This document shows, one piece after another, positions 44,801 through 53,525 of a stretch of 64,000 nucleotides of DNA. The notes beneath the pieces were generated by a model. That model was not told the origin of the DNA and searched no databases. It saw only the letters and a list, made by a program, of their open reading frames with translations. Origin of the DNA: CAZZBK01 sp964652155 (GTDB taxonomy: Bacteria; Planctomycetota; Planctomycetia; Pirellulales; PNKZ01); assembly GCA_964652155.1 (NCBI GenBank), contig CAZZBK010000010.1:14555-78554 (forward strand), read 5' to 3'. Within the stretch, counting starts at the first letter, position 1, and each line of letters begins with the position of its first letter. A program made the translations under genes and the position numbers.

Positions 44801-46011
44801 CGTATGGTATCGCGACCAGCGAGAACGATGAACTTGACGTCATCACCAAGTATGGTCTCGTGCGGGTCTCTCAACTCGATCGGCCCACGGTGCGGGGCAC
44901 GAGCACCGTCATTGCCGATGGCTGGGGCTACACGGCCGACTATCACGATTGGGCCGTCGGGCTGCCGCGAGATAAACAGGGGCGGTACTACGTGGGGCTG
45001 CCGTGTCAGCAAGACAACCGCAGCGAAGCAGCTGCCAAGTTGCGTGGCACGATCTTGCGGCTTGTCCCCCAGAAGCCGACGCGCGACGAACCCCGGCTCT
45101 TTCGGCTCGAAACGTTCGCCGCCGGACAGCGGTTCCCGATGGGCTTGGCGCTCAACGGGCTGGGACAGTTGTTCGCGACCGACAATCAAGGGAACTACAA
45201 CCCTTTCAACGAACTCAATCACATCCTTCCCGGCGAGCGGTACGGGTTCATCAACAAGCGCGAAGTCAAGCCGGGCTTCGCGCCAGCGTTTCAAAGTGCG
45301 GCCATCGAGTTGCCGCACCCTTGGACCCGCAGCGTGAATGGCCTGTGCTTCTTGCATACGCCTTGGGAGTTGAACAAGAAGTTGAGACGCAACGTGTTTG
45401 GACCGTTCGAGGGGCATCTGGTCGGCTGCGAGTACAATAACTTGACCCTGATTCGCATGAGCTTGGAGCAGATCGGCAACACGTATCAGGGGGCCGCCTA
45501 TCCGCTGGGACGCGCTCCCGAGGTGGATGAGCCGACGTTCGAGGGACCGGTCTGCTGCGCGGTCTCGCCCGACGGAGATTTGTATGTCGGCAACATGCGT
45601 GACAGCGGCTGGGGAGGGGGCCAGAACACCGGCTCGATCGTGCGTTTGCGACCCACGGGCGATTGGCCGCTGGGGATTGCCGAGATGCGCGCGAAACACG
45701 ACGGCTTCGAGCTCACGTTCACTGGCGCGATCGATCGCGCAAAGGCTAGCGACCCGAAACGCTATCACATTCGTTCGTACCGGCGCATTAGCACGCCAGC
45801 CTATGGGGGCAACGACGTCGACGAGCGGGGCGAGCGTGTGACGCAGGCCGAGGTCGACGCGACGGGGCACGTTGTTCGCCTCAAGCTCGGCACCCTGCGG
45901 GAGGGATTTGTTTACGAATTGCGACTCGACGCGCTGGGAAAGGACGATAAGCTGCTGTTCCCCGCCGAGGCACATTACACGTTGCGGAAAGCTCCGCCGG
46001 CACGAGACTGA
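41872..46011 (+). CDS. Giant secreted PA14-like / five-haem cytochrome / beta-propeller protein
   Basis: A 1379-residue exported protein; ATG 41872 gives the signal MPRWLTLALALITFDPMLALS. A PA14-like sandwich covers about 25-165 (GKYQLHVHSAGKVRISLAGR). Five CxxCH sites follow: CGACH near 187, CLGCH near 309, CGACH near 403, CVGCH near 481 and CTSCH near 604. A middle region of about 250 residues is not recognised. The C-terminal 450 residues resemble the sugar-dehydrogenase propeller (DRDRDGLADEYEVVSDDL; FATDNQGNYNPFNELNH). It could pass electrons from an extracellular carbohydrate oxidation. It begins 99 bp after the preceding dehydrogenase gene on the same strand. Confidence 0.86.
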   Translation: MPRWLTLALALITFDPMLALSQDDDDEPQYLPGLIATYTDAAGHRAARIDREVQLRSGSSRPDHRLADGSSFAAQWRGRLFTIVTGKYQLHVHSAGKVRISLAGREVLAAHSNIAACHAAEPIEVGYGYQPLVIDYEPGKLAELRLFWSGPQFALEPVPDRHLFHDPGQTPDTAFDTGRSLAVSHRCGACHSGVEIAKPLAAPSLTHLQGNLHTSWLLDTLMAAGDDAAPEVANRVRRMPYYGLSRADAEAITATLLAASQPPSERVDVRKMLAAQKPVPVAGSKGKTTKPRVTPSREQGELLVHSLGCLGCHRHGDEGAKGLFAAGDLARVGRKRPSETLFRWLDDPATINAQHRMPVFALSDLERADLVEYLSPAEPIKAVSLDAPMLERGKQLLAEHRCGACHELPEKLKRPLLTTSLTKTSRFDAGCLQHASPADRRPGWRFSTDAIHSLRTFVSSVQDTKSPSVDGARVLRERNCVGCHVRGAEPGMAPILTGVTARLPALSPRLPALQPPALTGVGDKLHDAALAAAIELKHPPRRPWLDIRMPRFKLRPEETAALVQHLIDHDRIPDRPTSAKPAVDEAALRLAAPRLVTSDGFGCTSCHKIGTSEPVKVALNAQGTDLTMLGERIRPSWFERWTRNPARIVPRMEMPAIQQPVRGTLHDNLDVQLSALWTTLNTPGFNPPQPNAVRVVRSRNGPNETEPAHVLTDVIESGKTVYLRPFVVGLTNRHNVLFDLERGTLAAWWIGDTARQRTRGKAWYWEMGGEPLIKSVDRLLSFSLRDANGNEWRPAPFGQFAATLDEWYHDARHLVVRYRLHVQYEQRWRVLNVTQRITPWNGSDKLTGVEITSSVEGVQDHEQIMAMSHQGPLTPEPDQGLRRRFVLTLSTSLPVDQFFLHSVAVPKPKSVKLNIVPGFEAIQLPLPSDEMPTALTWRHDRTLAIASLKGRVCLVHDRDRDGLADEYEVVSDDLPAPYGIATSENDELDVITKYGLVRVSQLDRPTVRGTSTVIADGWGYTADYHDWAVGLPRDKQGRYYVGLPCQQDNRSEAAAKLRGTILRLVPQKPTRDEPRLFRLETFAAGQRFPMGLALNGLGQLFATDNQGNYNPFNELNHILPGERYGFINKREVKPGFAPAFQSAAIELPHPWTRSVNGLCFLHTPWELNKKLRRNVFGPFEGHLVGCEYNNLTLIRMSLEQIGNTYQGAAYPLGRAPEVDEPTFEGPVCCAVSPDGDLYVGNMRDSGWGGGQNTGSIVRLRPTGDWPLGIAEMRAKHDGFELTFTGAIDRAKASDPKRYHIRSYRRISTPAYGGNDVDERGERVTQAEVDATGHVVRLKLGTLREGFVYELRLDALGKDDKLLFPAEAHYTLRKAPPARD

Positions 46012-46023
46012 CGGAATTTCAGC

Positions 46024-47076
46024 ATGCAAAGTCCATTTCTGATGACGACCTGTCAGGTCGGCGCCGAGCAGGCATTGAAAAATGAACTCGCGCAGGAATT
46101 GCCCGCCGCCCATCTGGCCTTTTCGCGGCCGGGTTTCGTGACGTTCAAGCTCCCCTCGGGCGTGGCCTGGCCCGAGCACTTTACCTGGGACTCGATTTTT
46201 GCCCGGTGGTACGGCTGGTCGCTGGGCAAGGTCAAGGGGGCGGGGGTCGAGGCACTGGCTGACGCCGTGGCCGCGCTCATCACGCCCCCCCTGTCATTCG
46301 AGCAATTGCACGTGTTTCCGCGCGATCGTTACGAGCCGGGAGATCACCGTTTCGAGCCGGGGCTCACTAGCGAAAGCGCCACGGCCGCCGCGGTCTTGCG
46401 AGCGCGGCTCGGCAGCGTGCTCGGCGGCGATCATATCGCTCCGCCCGCTCGACTGGGGCAGAGTGTTCTCGATGTGGTCATGGTCGAAGACGATGAGTGG
46501 TGGCTGGGGACGCATCGAGCCAGCCGACATAGCTCCCCGTGGGCCGGCGGATTGCGGGTGCTCACGTTGCCGCCGCATGCCGTGTCGCGCGCGTACCTCA
46601 AGGCGGTCGAGGGACTCGAGTGGTCGCGGCTACCGATCGCCGCCGGACAAACGGCTGCCGAGATCGGGTGTGCTCCGGGGGGCGCCAGCCAAGTGCTGCT
46701 GGAGCGCGGCTTGAAAGTGATTGGCATCGACCCGGCCCTGATCGAGCCTGTCGTCGCCGAGCATCCGAACTTCGTGCATCTCCGCAAGCGGGGGCATGAA
46801 GTGCGGCGGCAGGAATTTCGCGGCGTGCATTGGTTGCTGGCCGACTTGAATGTCGCGCCGAACTATACGCTCGATACGCTCGAAGGGATCGTCACCCACC
46901 CAAGTGTTCATATTCGCGGCATGCTGCTGACGCTCAAAATGCTGCAATGGTCATTGGCGGACGAGATCCCCGCGTATCTGGAGCGAATTCGCTCCTGGGG
47001 ATTCGCCTCCGTTCGGGCCAAGCAATTGCAGACGAACCGCTCCGAGGTGTGCGTGACCGCCGAGCGTGCGGGGTAG
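46024..47076 (+). CDS. RlmM-like FtsJ-family rRNA 2'-O-methyltransferase
   Basis: A 350-residue cytoplasmic methyltransferase. The N-terminal half (FLMTTCQVGAEQALKNELAQ) resembles the THUMP-like domain of RlmM. The C-terminal Rossmann half has AEIGCAPGGASQVLLERG (motif I), VIGIDPALIEP (motif II) and HWLLADLNVAPNYTLD (motif IV). In E. coli RlmM methylates C2498 of 23S rRNA, and length and order of domains agree with it. The start lies 12 bp after the stop of the giant cytochrome gene, so they share a transcript although their roles look unrelated. Confidence 0.85.
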   Translation: MQSPFLMTTCQVGAEQALKNELAQELPAAHLAFSRPGFVTFKLPSGVAWPEHFTWDSIFARWYGWSLGKVKGAGVEALADAVAALITPPLSFEQLHVFPRDRYEPGDHRFEPGLTSESATAAAVLRARLGSVLGGDHIAPPARLGQSVLDVVMVEDDEWWLGTHRASRHSSPWAGGLRVLTLPPHAVSRAYLKAVEGLEWSRLPIAAGQTAAEIGCAPGGASQVLLERGLKVIGIDPALIEPVVAEHPNFVHLRKRGHEVRRQEFRGVHWLLADLNVAPNYTLDTLEGIVTHPSVHIRGMLLTLKMLQWSLADEIPAYLERIRSWGFASVRAKQLQTNRSEVCVTAERAG

Positions 47077-47155
47077 TTGCAGGCGGATTTGCGAAGCGCC
47101 TCGCACGGCGGTAGCGTTGTTCACGGTATCGAGCATTGTCGCCAGGGATTCGATC

Positions 47156-49123
47156 ATGCGATTCATCATTCTCGCTTTGAGCGTGCTGAGCTTGATCCGC
47201 TCAGTAAACGCCGCTGAACTGACTCGCTTGGCGTACAATCATCCGGGACTGGTGGTTGATCTGGGGGTGGGACTATGGGCCTGGCCGGTGCCGTGTGACG
47301 CCGACGGCGATGGCGACTACGATCTGATTGTCTCGTGCCCCGACAAGCCCTCGAATGGCATTTGGCTGTTTGAGAACATGAGCGGCGACACGTCGCGGCA
47401 CAAGCAGCCGGTCTTTAAGGCGGCGCGGCGACTGAGCGCGGCGGTTCATTATGTGATGCCCAGCTATGTCGACGGCAAGTTGCGTGTCTTGACCCCCGGC
47501 TATGAGTACCGCGACTTCGAGCATCAAGGGCTCGCCGAGCGTGAGGCACTCAGCGTGAACGCGAATTTTTATGTGCCGCAGGGGAAGCAGCCCAAGGGCC
47601 CCAAGGTGCGGCACCGACAGTGGCGCTATGTCGATTACGACGGCGATGGGCGACTCGACCTGATCACGGGCATCGAGGATTGGAGCGACTACGGCTGGGA
47701 CGACGCTTGGAATGCGCGGGGCGAATGGACCAACGGCTCGCTGCATGGCTTCGTGCTGCTGCATTGCAATCGAGGCTCGAACGAGTCGCCCGAGTATGCC
47801 GAGCCGATCAAGCTGACCGCGGCCGGTCAACCGATCGACGTCTACGGTTGCCCATCGCCGAATTTCTCCGATTGGGACCATGACGGCGATCTCGATTTGC
47901 TCTGCGGCGAGTTTCTCGACGGTTTTACTTATTTTGAGAACATCGGCACACGCATCGCGCCCAATTACGCAGCGCCCCGACGATTAACGCTCCGCGATGG
48001 ACGACCGCTGGCGATGGATTTGGAGATGATTGTCCCCATCGCGTTCGATTGGGACCGAGACGGCGATGACGATTTGATCGTCGGCGACGAAGATGGTCGG
48101 GTTGCGTTCATCGAGAATACCGGTCGACTGTCGTCACGGCGGAATCCGGAGTTCCTTGCACCGTGCTATTTTCAGCAAGAGGCCGACACGCTCAAGTGCG
48201 GTGCGCTGGCCACGCCGTTCGGCGTCGACTGGGACGGCGACGGCGACACGGACATTGTGAGCGGCAACACGGCCGGCACAATCGAGTGGTTCGAGAACCT
48301 GAGCGGGCCACGAGTCGCTGAGCCGAAATGGTCGGCCGCGCGGCGACTCACGATCGACGGCCAGCCGTTTCGCGTGATGGCGGGCCCGAATGGCAGCATC
48401 CAAGGACCGGCCGAGGCCAAGTGGGGTTATACGACGATCCATGTCGCCGATTGGGACCATGACGGGCGGCTCGATATCGTGTTCAACTCGATCTGGGGAC
48501 GCGTGCAATGGCTGCGAAACGTCGGCACGCGCACGGCACCCAAGCTGGCTGCGCCACAACCGATCGAGGTCGAGGGGGGAGCCGACGCCCGCACGCAACT
48601 CATCAAGCCGCAGTGGACCTGGTGGACGCCGCAAGGCCATGAGCTTGTGACGCAATGGCGCACCACGCCCGTGGCGCACGACTTCACGGGCGACGGTCTG
48701 CTCGACTTGGCGATGCTCGACCCTCAGGGGTATTTGTCGCTTTACGAACGGTCTCGTCGCGGCGACACGCTCGTCGTGCTACCACCGCAGCGCGTGTTTG
48801 GCGATCAGGCGGGCGAAGCGTGGCGGCTCAATGCACGCACGGCTGGCGGGAGTGGTCGGCGCAAGCTGTGTGTCGTCGATTGGGATGGCGATGGTCAGCT
48901 CGACTGGCTGCTGAATTCGTCGAACGCCGATTTGTATCGCGGGCTGGGTAAGTTCGACGGGCGATGGCGTTTCGAGCGGGCCGGCTCGCTGGCGGCTCAG
49001 AATATCGAAGGGCACGATGTGAGTCCGACCGTGGTCGACTTCGACGGTGATGGGGTGAGCGACTTTTTAGGAGGCGCCGAGGATGGTCGCTTCTACTACC
49101 TGAGGAATCCGCGTGCGAAGTAA
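47156..49123 (+). CDS. Secreted FG-GAP/VCBS repeat protein
   Basis: A 655-residue exported protein with a signal peptide (MRFIILALSVLSLIRSVNA). Nine calcium-binding DxDxDG loops are spread along the chain, for example DADGDGDYD, DYDGDGRLD, DWDHDGDLD, DWDRDGDDD and DFDGDGVSD, as expected for a seven-bladed integrin-like propeller with extra repeats. Such proteins are adhesive or ligand-binding in planctomycetes; no catalytic site is seen. ATG 47156 is chosen to expose the signal peptide. The gene is convergent with the GDPD gene, three bases apart. Confidence 0.88.
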   Translation: MRFIILALSVLSLIRSVNAAELTRLAYNHPGLVVDLGVGLWAWPVPCDADGDGDYDLIVSCPDKPSNGIWLFENMSGDTSRHKQPVFKAARRLSAAVHYVMPSYVDGKLRVLTPGYEYRDFEHQGLAEREALSVNANFYVPQGKQPKGPKVRHRQWRYVDYDGDGRLDLITGIEDWSDYGWDDAWNARGEWTNGSLHGFVLLHCNRGSNESPEYAEPIKLTAAGQPIDVYGCPSPNFSDWDHDGDLDLLCGEFLDGFTYFENIGTRIAPNYAAPRRLTLRDGRPLAMDLEMIVPIAFDWDRDGDDDLIVGDEDGRVAFIENTGRLSSRRNPEFLAPCYFQQEADTLKCGALATPFGVDWDGDGDTDIVSGNTAGTIEWFENLSGPRVAEPKWSAARRLTIDGQPFRVMAGPNGSIQGPAEAKWGYTTIHVADWDHDGRLDIVFNSIWGRVQWLRNVGTRTAPKLAAPQPIEVEGGADARTQLIKPQWTWWTPQGHELVTQWRTTPVAHDFTGDGLLDLAMLDPQGYLSLYERSRRGDTLVVLPPQRVFGDQAGEAWRLNARTAGGSGRRKLCVVDWDGDGQLDWLLNSSNADLYRGLGKFDGRWRFERAGSLAAQNIEGHDVSPTVVDFDGDGVSDFLGGAEDGRFYYLRNPRAK

Positions 49124-49126
49124 GCT

Positions 49127-49945
49127 TCACAAAGCTCGACGAGCCCGGTGCGCCATGACCAGCGGCAGCATGCGACGCGCCTGATTGGTGATCAGGCCAT
49201 CGAGTCCGGCGGAGAGCAATTCGTCGGCCCGGTCGGGTTCGTCGACGGTCCAGGCCCAGGCTTGCAGGCCGCGAGCATGGATCACGCGAATGTCGTCGGC
49301 CAAGAGCGGCTCTTGTTCCCAACCGATGACGGCCGCTCGCAGGGCTTGGGCCACGTCGAGGGCCTCGGTCGTGAGCGGGCCATGTCCGAGCAGGCCGAGT
49401 GTCAGCGTCGGCGCGAGCCGCCGCAACTCGGCGAGGAAGTGAGCGTCGAAAGCCTGCACGATCACGCGAGACTGAGCGTGCTGTTGCGTGAGCACGTCGA
49501 CCAAAGTTTCTGCGTCGCCGGCCTTGCGCTCGATCATGATGCCGACGTGTTGGGGCGTGCGCTGCAAGACCTCGGCGAGCGACGAGAGTCGGGTTCCCTG
49601 GAATTGCGGTGCGAACCACGCTCCCGCATCGAGCTGTTGCAACTCGGACCAGGTCTTCCAGGCGATCGGTGTGCCGTGGGGAGTTGCCCCCCAGCGTGTG
49701 GCAGCATCGGTGGTGCGATCCAGCAGCAGATCGTGAAACACGACGCTCACGCCGTCGGCGCTATGCACGTAGTCGAGTTCGATGAAATGGCAACCGAGGT
49801 GGACTGCCGCGAGAAATGCGGGGAGCGTATTCTCGGGGGCCTCGCTGCTCAGTCCGCGATGCGCGACGAGCAGCGGGTACTGGACCTCGCTCCACGAAAA
49901 GCTCGGAATCGATGAACCGCTCGGTCTGAATTCAGCATTCATCAT
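49127..49945 (-). CDS. Glycerophosphodiester phosphodiesterase (GDPD family)
   Basis: A 272-residue phosphodiesterase. The active-site histidine and metal ligands lie in VAHRGLSSEAPENTLPAFLA and HFIELDYVHSADGVSVVFHD, and the C-terminal AWTVDEPDRADELLSAGLDG ends the TIM-barrel in the usual way. It splits glycerophosphodiesters into glycerol-3-phosphate and an alcohol. No signal peptide is seen, so it should be cytoplasmic. The start region contains an AT-rich direct repeat (AATGCTGAAT twice), so the true start might be a few codons further in. It lies 18 bp downstream of frr on the same strand. Confidence 0.9.
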   Translation of the reverse strand: MMNAEFRPSGSSIPSFSWSEVQYPLLVAHRGLSSEAPENTLPAFLAAVHLGCHFIELDYVHSADGVSVVFHDLLLDRTTDAATRWGATPHGTPIAWKTWSELQQLDAGAWFAPQFQGTRLSSLAEVLQRTPQHVGIMIERKAGDAETLVDVLTQQHAQSRVIVQAFDAHFLAELRRLAPTLTLGLLGHGPLTTEALDVAQALRAAVIGWEQEPLLADDIRVIHARGLQAWAWTVDEPDRADELLSAGLDGLITNQARRMLPLVMAHRARRAL

Positions 49946-49963
49946 TCCGCATTCAGCATTTCG

Positions 49964-50524
49964 TTAGTTATCCATCACCTCGGACTCTTTGGCCCGGGCA
50001 AGATCGTTGACCTTGTTCTCGAATTTCTTGGTCAACTCTTGGACCTCTTCTTGGACCCCTTCGGCGTCGTCCTCGGTGAGGATGCCGTCCTTTTCTTCGA
50101 CTTCAGCCGCTTTGTTGCCTTCGCGGCGGACATTGCGAATTGAGACGCGCGTCTCTTCCGCGAGGTCCTTGATGCGCGCGACCAGTTTTTTGCGGACTTC
50201 GCCGGTCAGCGGCGGCACGATGAGCCGCAGCAGCTTGCCGTCGTTGAGGGGGTTAAAGCCCAGGCCGCTGGCTTGAATGGCCTTCTCGATGTCCTTGATC
50301 GTCGAGGGATCGAACGGGCGAATGACGATCTGGGTGGGCTCGGGCGCACTGACGCTGGCCAAGCCCTTGATGGGCGTGAGGGCACCGTACACCTCGACCT
50401 TGAGCGAGTCGACCAGGCCGGGGTTGGCGCGGCCGGTGCGAATACCCGCGAGGCTGTGTTTGAGGTGGTCGACCGCTTTTTCCATGCGGTCTTCAACGTC
50501 CAAGAGAATATCGTCCGCGCTCAT
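49964..50524 (-). CDS. frr: Ribosome recycling factor
   Basis: A 186-residue factor that splits post-termination ribosomes together with EF-G. Family features: DILLDVEDRMEKAVDHLKH at the N terminus, LAGIRTGRANPGLVDSLKVE, VIRPFDPSTIKDIEKAI, and LRLIVPPLTGEVRKKLVARI, ending in the long three-helix bundle. Length is the usual 185. ATG 50524 is used because earlier in-frame codons fall outside the family N terminus. It follows pyrH, completing the classic rpsB-tsf-pyrH-frr order. Confidence 0.96.
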   Translation of the reverse strand: MSADDILLDVEDRMEKAVDHLKHSLAGIRTGRANPGLVDSLKVEVYGALTPIKGLASVSAPEPTQIVIRPFDPSTIKDIEKAIQASGLGFNPLNDGKLLRLIVPPLTGEVRKKLVARIKDLAEETRVSIRNVRREGNKAAEVEEKDGILTEDDAEGVQEEVQELTKKFENKVNDLARAKESEVMDN

Positions 50525-50573
50525 GCTTGTGATGACCAAAAGGTGAGTGTGTCGAATTAACGTTGGTAGGGTT

Positions 50574-51323
50574 TTACTTTTGCAATGTGGCCGCAACCGT
50601 GCTGCTGATCAGGGTGCCGATCCGTTCGCCGATGACAGCCCGTTCGAGGTTCCCTTCCTTGCGGTAGTTGAAGACCAGGATGGGCAAGTCGTGTTCCATG
50701 CACTGGGTGATCGCGGTCGAGTCCATCACGCGCAGATTCCGTTCGCGGATGTCGCTGTAGCTCAGTTCGGAGTAGAGCATGGCGTGCGGATTCTTTTCGG
50801 GGTCGTCGCTGTACACGCCATCGACCTTGGTGGCCTTGAGCAGCACATCGGCTTCGAGTTCGAGCGCTCGTTGCGCGGCGGCGGTGTCGGTGGTGACGAA
50901 AGGGCTGCCGGTGCCGCAGGCGAGAATGACCAGCCGGCCTTTCTCGAGGTGGCGCCGCGCGCGGCGGCGAATATACGGCTCGGCGACGCCATCCATGCGA
51001 ATGGCCGTCGAGAGCCGCGTCTGACAGCCGAGCGATTCGAGCGCGTCTTGCAGCGCCAGGCCGTTGATCACCGTGGCCAGCATGCCCATGTAATGGGCGG
51101 TGGCCTCTTGGATGCTGGTGCTGGCCGAGGTGAACTGCGTGCCGCGGAGGATATTGCCGCCGCCGACCACAATCGCGATCTGGACACCATGCTGCGCGGC
51201 GCGACTAATTTGGTTCGCGGTATGCACAACCGTGTCCATCGCGATGCCGCGCTCACCGGGTCGGCAAAAGCTTTCGCCCGACAACTTCAAGACCACACGC
51301 CGCACGGTCGTCGTCTGAGCCAT
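50574..51323 (-). CDS. pyrH: UMP kinase
   Basis: A 249-residue amino-acid-kinase-fold enzyme that phosphorylates UMP to UDP. RRVVLKLSGESF opens the chain, VVGGGNILRG gives the nucleotide loop near 60, MDGVAEPYIRRRARRHLEKG lies near 125, and the UMP/ATP contact region reads ATKVDGVYSDDPEKNPHA near 175. ATG 51323 gives the family's normal N terminus. Bacterial PyrH is usually activated by GTP and inhibited by UTP (family knowledge). It lies between tsf and frr. Confidence 0.96.
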   Translation of the reverse strand: MAQTTTVRRVVLKLSGESFCRPGERGIAMDTVVHTANQISRAAQHGVQIAIVVGGGNILRGTQFTSASTSIQEATAHYMGMLATVINGLALQDALESLGCQTRLSTAIRMDGVAEPYIRRRARRHLEKGRLVILACGTGSPFVTTDTAAAQRALELEADVLLKATKVDGVYSDDPEKNPHAMLYSELSYSDIRERNLRVMDSTAITQCMEHDLPILVFNYRKEGNLERAVIGERIGTLISSTVAATLQK

Positions 51324-51371
51324 CGCTGGGTTGCTCCACACAAAAGTTTACATCGTCATGGCTGGCAACGA

Positions 51372-52196
51372 CTAGGACTTGCCCAATCGCCAGTTTACAA
51401 ACTTCTTGATGGTCACGCCCGCCTTTTTGAGTACGTCGCCAACCGATTGGGTCTCGTCCTTGACGAACGGCTGGTCGAGTAGGACCTGCGCGGCGTAAAA
51501 GTTTCGCATGCGGCCTTCGATCATTTTTTGGATGATGTTGTCCGGCTTGCCTTCCTTGCGAGCCTGATCGGTTTGGAACTCTTTTTCTTTGGCCACCGCG
51601 GCCGGGTCGAGGTCATTACGGCTGACGGCACTTGGGTTCTGAGCCACGATGTGCATGGCGATGTCGCGAACCGTGTTGGTGTCGCTCCCCTCGTACTGCA
51701 ACAGTGCGGCCAGGTCGCCCGTGGCATGCACGTAGCCCACGCACGAGGCATCGATGCGGAGCATGCGGCCGACATTGAACACCTCGCGGATGCGGTTGAA
51801 CATGTCATCTTTTTGCTCGGCCAAGGTGCTTCCCGCGCGGCTTGGCGAGGCCTGTTTGAGCAGGTCGTCGGCGGTGGCCGCGCCGGGGCCCTTGGCCAAC
51901 TGGGTCGCTAGGTCCTGGGCCAATTGACGCACGTCGGGACCACCGGCCACCGGCGCGCTTTCGCAGAGCAGTTCGACGATCGCGCCGACCTTGTCGTCGG
52001 CGTAGATGCCGATCCGGCCGAACTCGGTGTCGCGTCCCAGCCGGGTCTCTTGCACTTTCTTGTTCCGCTCGCGGAGCAGTCGGACTGCGGCGTCTTTGTC
52101 GCCGCCACTCTCGGTGAGCGCCGCCTTGCAGTCCATCATCGGTTGGCCGGTCAGCTCGCGCAACTCCTTGACCAATGCCGCAGTAATTTCAGCCAT
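51372..52196 (-). CDS. tsf: Elongation factor Ts
   Basis: A 274-residue guanine-nucleotide exchange factor for EF-Tu. The UBA-like N terminus MAEITAALVKELRELTGQPM with MDCKAALTESGGDKDAAV is typical, as are IGIYADDKVGAIVELLCES and DIAMHIVAQNPSAVSRNDLD in the core and the C-terminal LLDQPFVKDETQSVGDVLKK. Length is close to that of E. coli (283). It follows rpsB after about 145 bp. That gap contains a short GC-rich stretch but no clear hairpin that I could define. Confidence 0.96.
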   Translation of the reverse strand: MAEITAALVKELRELTGQPMMDCKAALTESGGDKDAAVRLLRERNKKVQETRLGRDTEFGRIGIYADDKVGAIVELLCESAPVAGGPDVRQLAQDLATQLAKGPGAATADDLLKQASPSRAGSTLAEQKDDMFNRIREVFNVGRMLRIDASCVGYVHATGDLAALLQYEGSDTNTVRDIAMHIVAQNPSAVSRNDLDPAAVAKEKEFQTDQARKEGKPDNIIQKMIEGRMRNFYAAQVLLDQPFVKDETQSVGDVLKKAGVTIKKFVNWRLGKS

Positions 52197-52341
52197 GTTG
52201 GTTCATCTCCCTCGATGTATGGTGGGTGTGCCCCCGCACGATCAGCCGCGTGCAGGGGGCAATATCGGTACCGCCCACGCGACCGCAGGCGGCAAAAATA
52301 GACACGCTGTGTAATACGCTGCGTAGCGAACGGTTGCCCGA

Positions 52342-53100
52342 CTACTCAGCATCCTTGTCGTAGCCCGCCGAGTAAGCGGCCATGCCGCTGGCGGCGCCCA
52401 ATGTCATGGCACCTTCCGATCCACCCCCCTTGCCTTCGAGCACGGCGGTGGCCAGTTGTTGCATGATGATCTCGATCGAGCGAATGCTGTCGTCGTTGCC
52501 TGGAATCGGCAGATCGACCATATCCGGATCGCTGTCGGTATCGATCAGAGCGACCGTCGTGACGCCCAGCTTGCGGGCTTCGTTGATCGCGTTCTTTTCC
52601 TTCTTCGGATCGACGACCACAAGACACTCGGGCACGCGGTTCAAGGTGCGAATGCCGTTCAAGTTGCGGTACATCTTGCGGTACTCACGACTGAGCGCCG
52701 ACTGCATCTTCTTCGAGTAGGTGGCGATCTCGTTGGTGTTGCGCAACATCTCGAGCTCTTCGAGGCGAGCGAGACGACTGCGAATGGTGCGGAAGTTGGT
52801 CAGCGTGCCACCCAGCCAACGCTCCGTGACGAACGGCATGCCGCAGCGCGTGGCTTCGCGATCGACCGTCTCGGCCGCTTGACGCTTGGTGCCGACGAAG
52901 AGAATGAGCGAGCCGCCGGCGGCGACTTGCGACAGGTACTTGCGAGCCCGAATCAGGCCGCGAACCGTCTCGCGGACGTCGACGATGTGAATGAGATTGC
53001 GGCGTCCGTAGATATAAGGACGCATCTTGGGGTTCCACCGGCTGGCACGGTGACCGAAATGAACGCCGGCTTCAATGAGCTGCTTGACCAATGCGGACAC
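52342..53100 (-). CDS. rpsB: 30S ribosomal protein S2
   Basis: A 252-residue ribosomal protein. Hallmarks are LIEAGVHFGHRASRWNPKMR at the start, IHIVDVRETVRGLIRA, ILFVGTKRQAAETVDREA, RWLGGTLTNFRTI and PECLVVVDPKKEKNAINEAR. The start is taken as GTG 53100 because a perfect AAGGAG lies five bases upstream; the in-frame codons before it lie inside the leader. The C-terminal 30 residues are glycine- and alanine-rich and specific to this lineage. It is first in the rpsB-tsf-pyrH-frr operon. Confidence 0.96.
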   Translation of the reverse strand: MSALVKQLIEAGVHFGHRASRWNPKMRPYIYGRRNLIHIVDVRETVRGLIRARKYLSQVAAGGSLILFVGTKRQAAETVDREATRCGMPFVTERWLGGTLTNFRTIRSRLARLEELEMLRNTNEIATYSKKMQSALSREYRKMYRNLNGIRTLNRVPECLVVVDPKKEKNAINEARKLGVTTVALIDTDSDPDMVDLPIPGNDDSIRSIEIIMQQLATAVLEGKGGGSEGAMTLGAASGMAAYSAGYDKDAE

Positions 53101-53111
53101 GAGTTCTCCTT
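53101..53111 (-). promoter_or_regulatory. Ribosome-binding site deciding the rpsB GTG start
   Basis: On the minus strand AAGGAGAACTC directly precedes the GTG at 53100. Its strength and spacing make GTG the start of rpsB. Confidence 0.8.
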
Positions 53112-53310
53112 CAAGTTGACTAAGGCACACCGGCAATGGTCCCGCTCCGCCTCAATGTGAGGCAGAAATCGCGGGCGTCCGGCGTTGGGTTAACGCACGA
53201 CGGTCAGGTTATGGGGCATGGTTGCCGCGAGAACTGGACCGTTCAGTCTCGCAAAGCACGGCATAGTAGCACCTTAGAGCCAAATCGTCAACCAGGGGGT
53301 GATGACCACG

Positions 53311-53525
53311 GCTTGAGCGAAGATTATTGAGGTTCAGGTAATTAAGTTGAGCAGGACGGCGGGTGGCTGGCGGTTTGCGTCTGCAAACCCCGGCTCACTT
53401 CGAGGCGGTGTCACATGTCGCTCGCCGGGGTTTGCTTCGCAAACCGCCAGCCACCCACAACGGTGACGCTCACACCGGCTTGAGCGAAGGTTATTGAGGT
53501 TCAGGTAATTAAGTCGAGCAGGACG
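53311..53525 (+). repeat. 48-bp direct repeat flanking hairpin copy B
   Basis: The sequences at 53311-53358 and 53478-53525 agree at 46 of 48 positions, beginning GCTTGAGCGAAG and ending GAGCAGGACG. The second copy runs on into the complete dispersed element; the first is cut off exactly where the hairpin begins. The arrangement looks like an element split and partly duplicated by an insertion. Confidence 0.85.
53361..53476. repeat. Long hairpin element, copy B
   Basis: Arms 53361-53394 and 53424-53456 pair over 31 bp, interrupted by one small internal loop, from GGGTGGCTGGCGGTTTGCG to CCCCGGC. The 29-base loop begins TCACTTCGAGGCGGTGTCA. This matches the reverse complement of the copy A loop, while the 3' flank TGACGCTCACACC (53464-53476) is in the same orientation as in copy A. 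The loop is therefore inverted between the two copies. Confidence 0.88.

Noticed and set aside
44647..46179. 510-codon minus-strand frame opposite the five-haem gene
   Set aside because: Antisense shadow; the plus-strand propeller motifs are clear.
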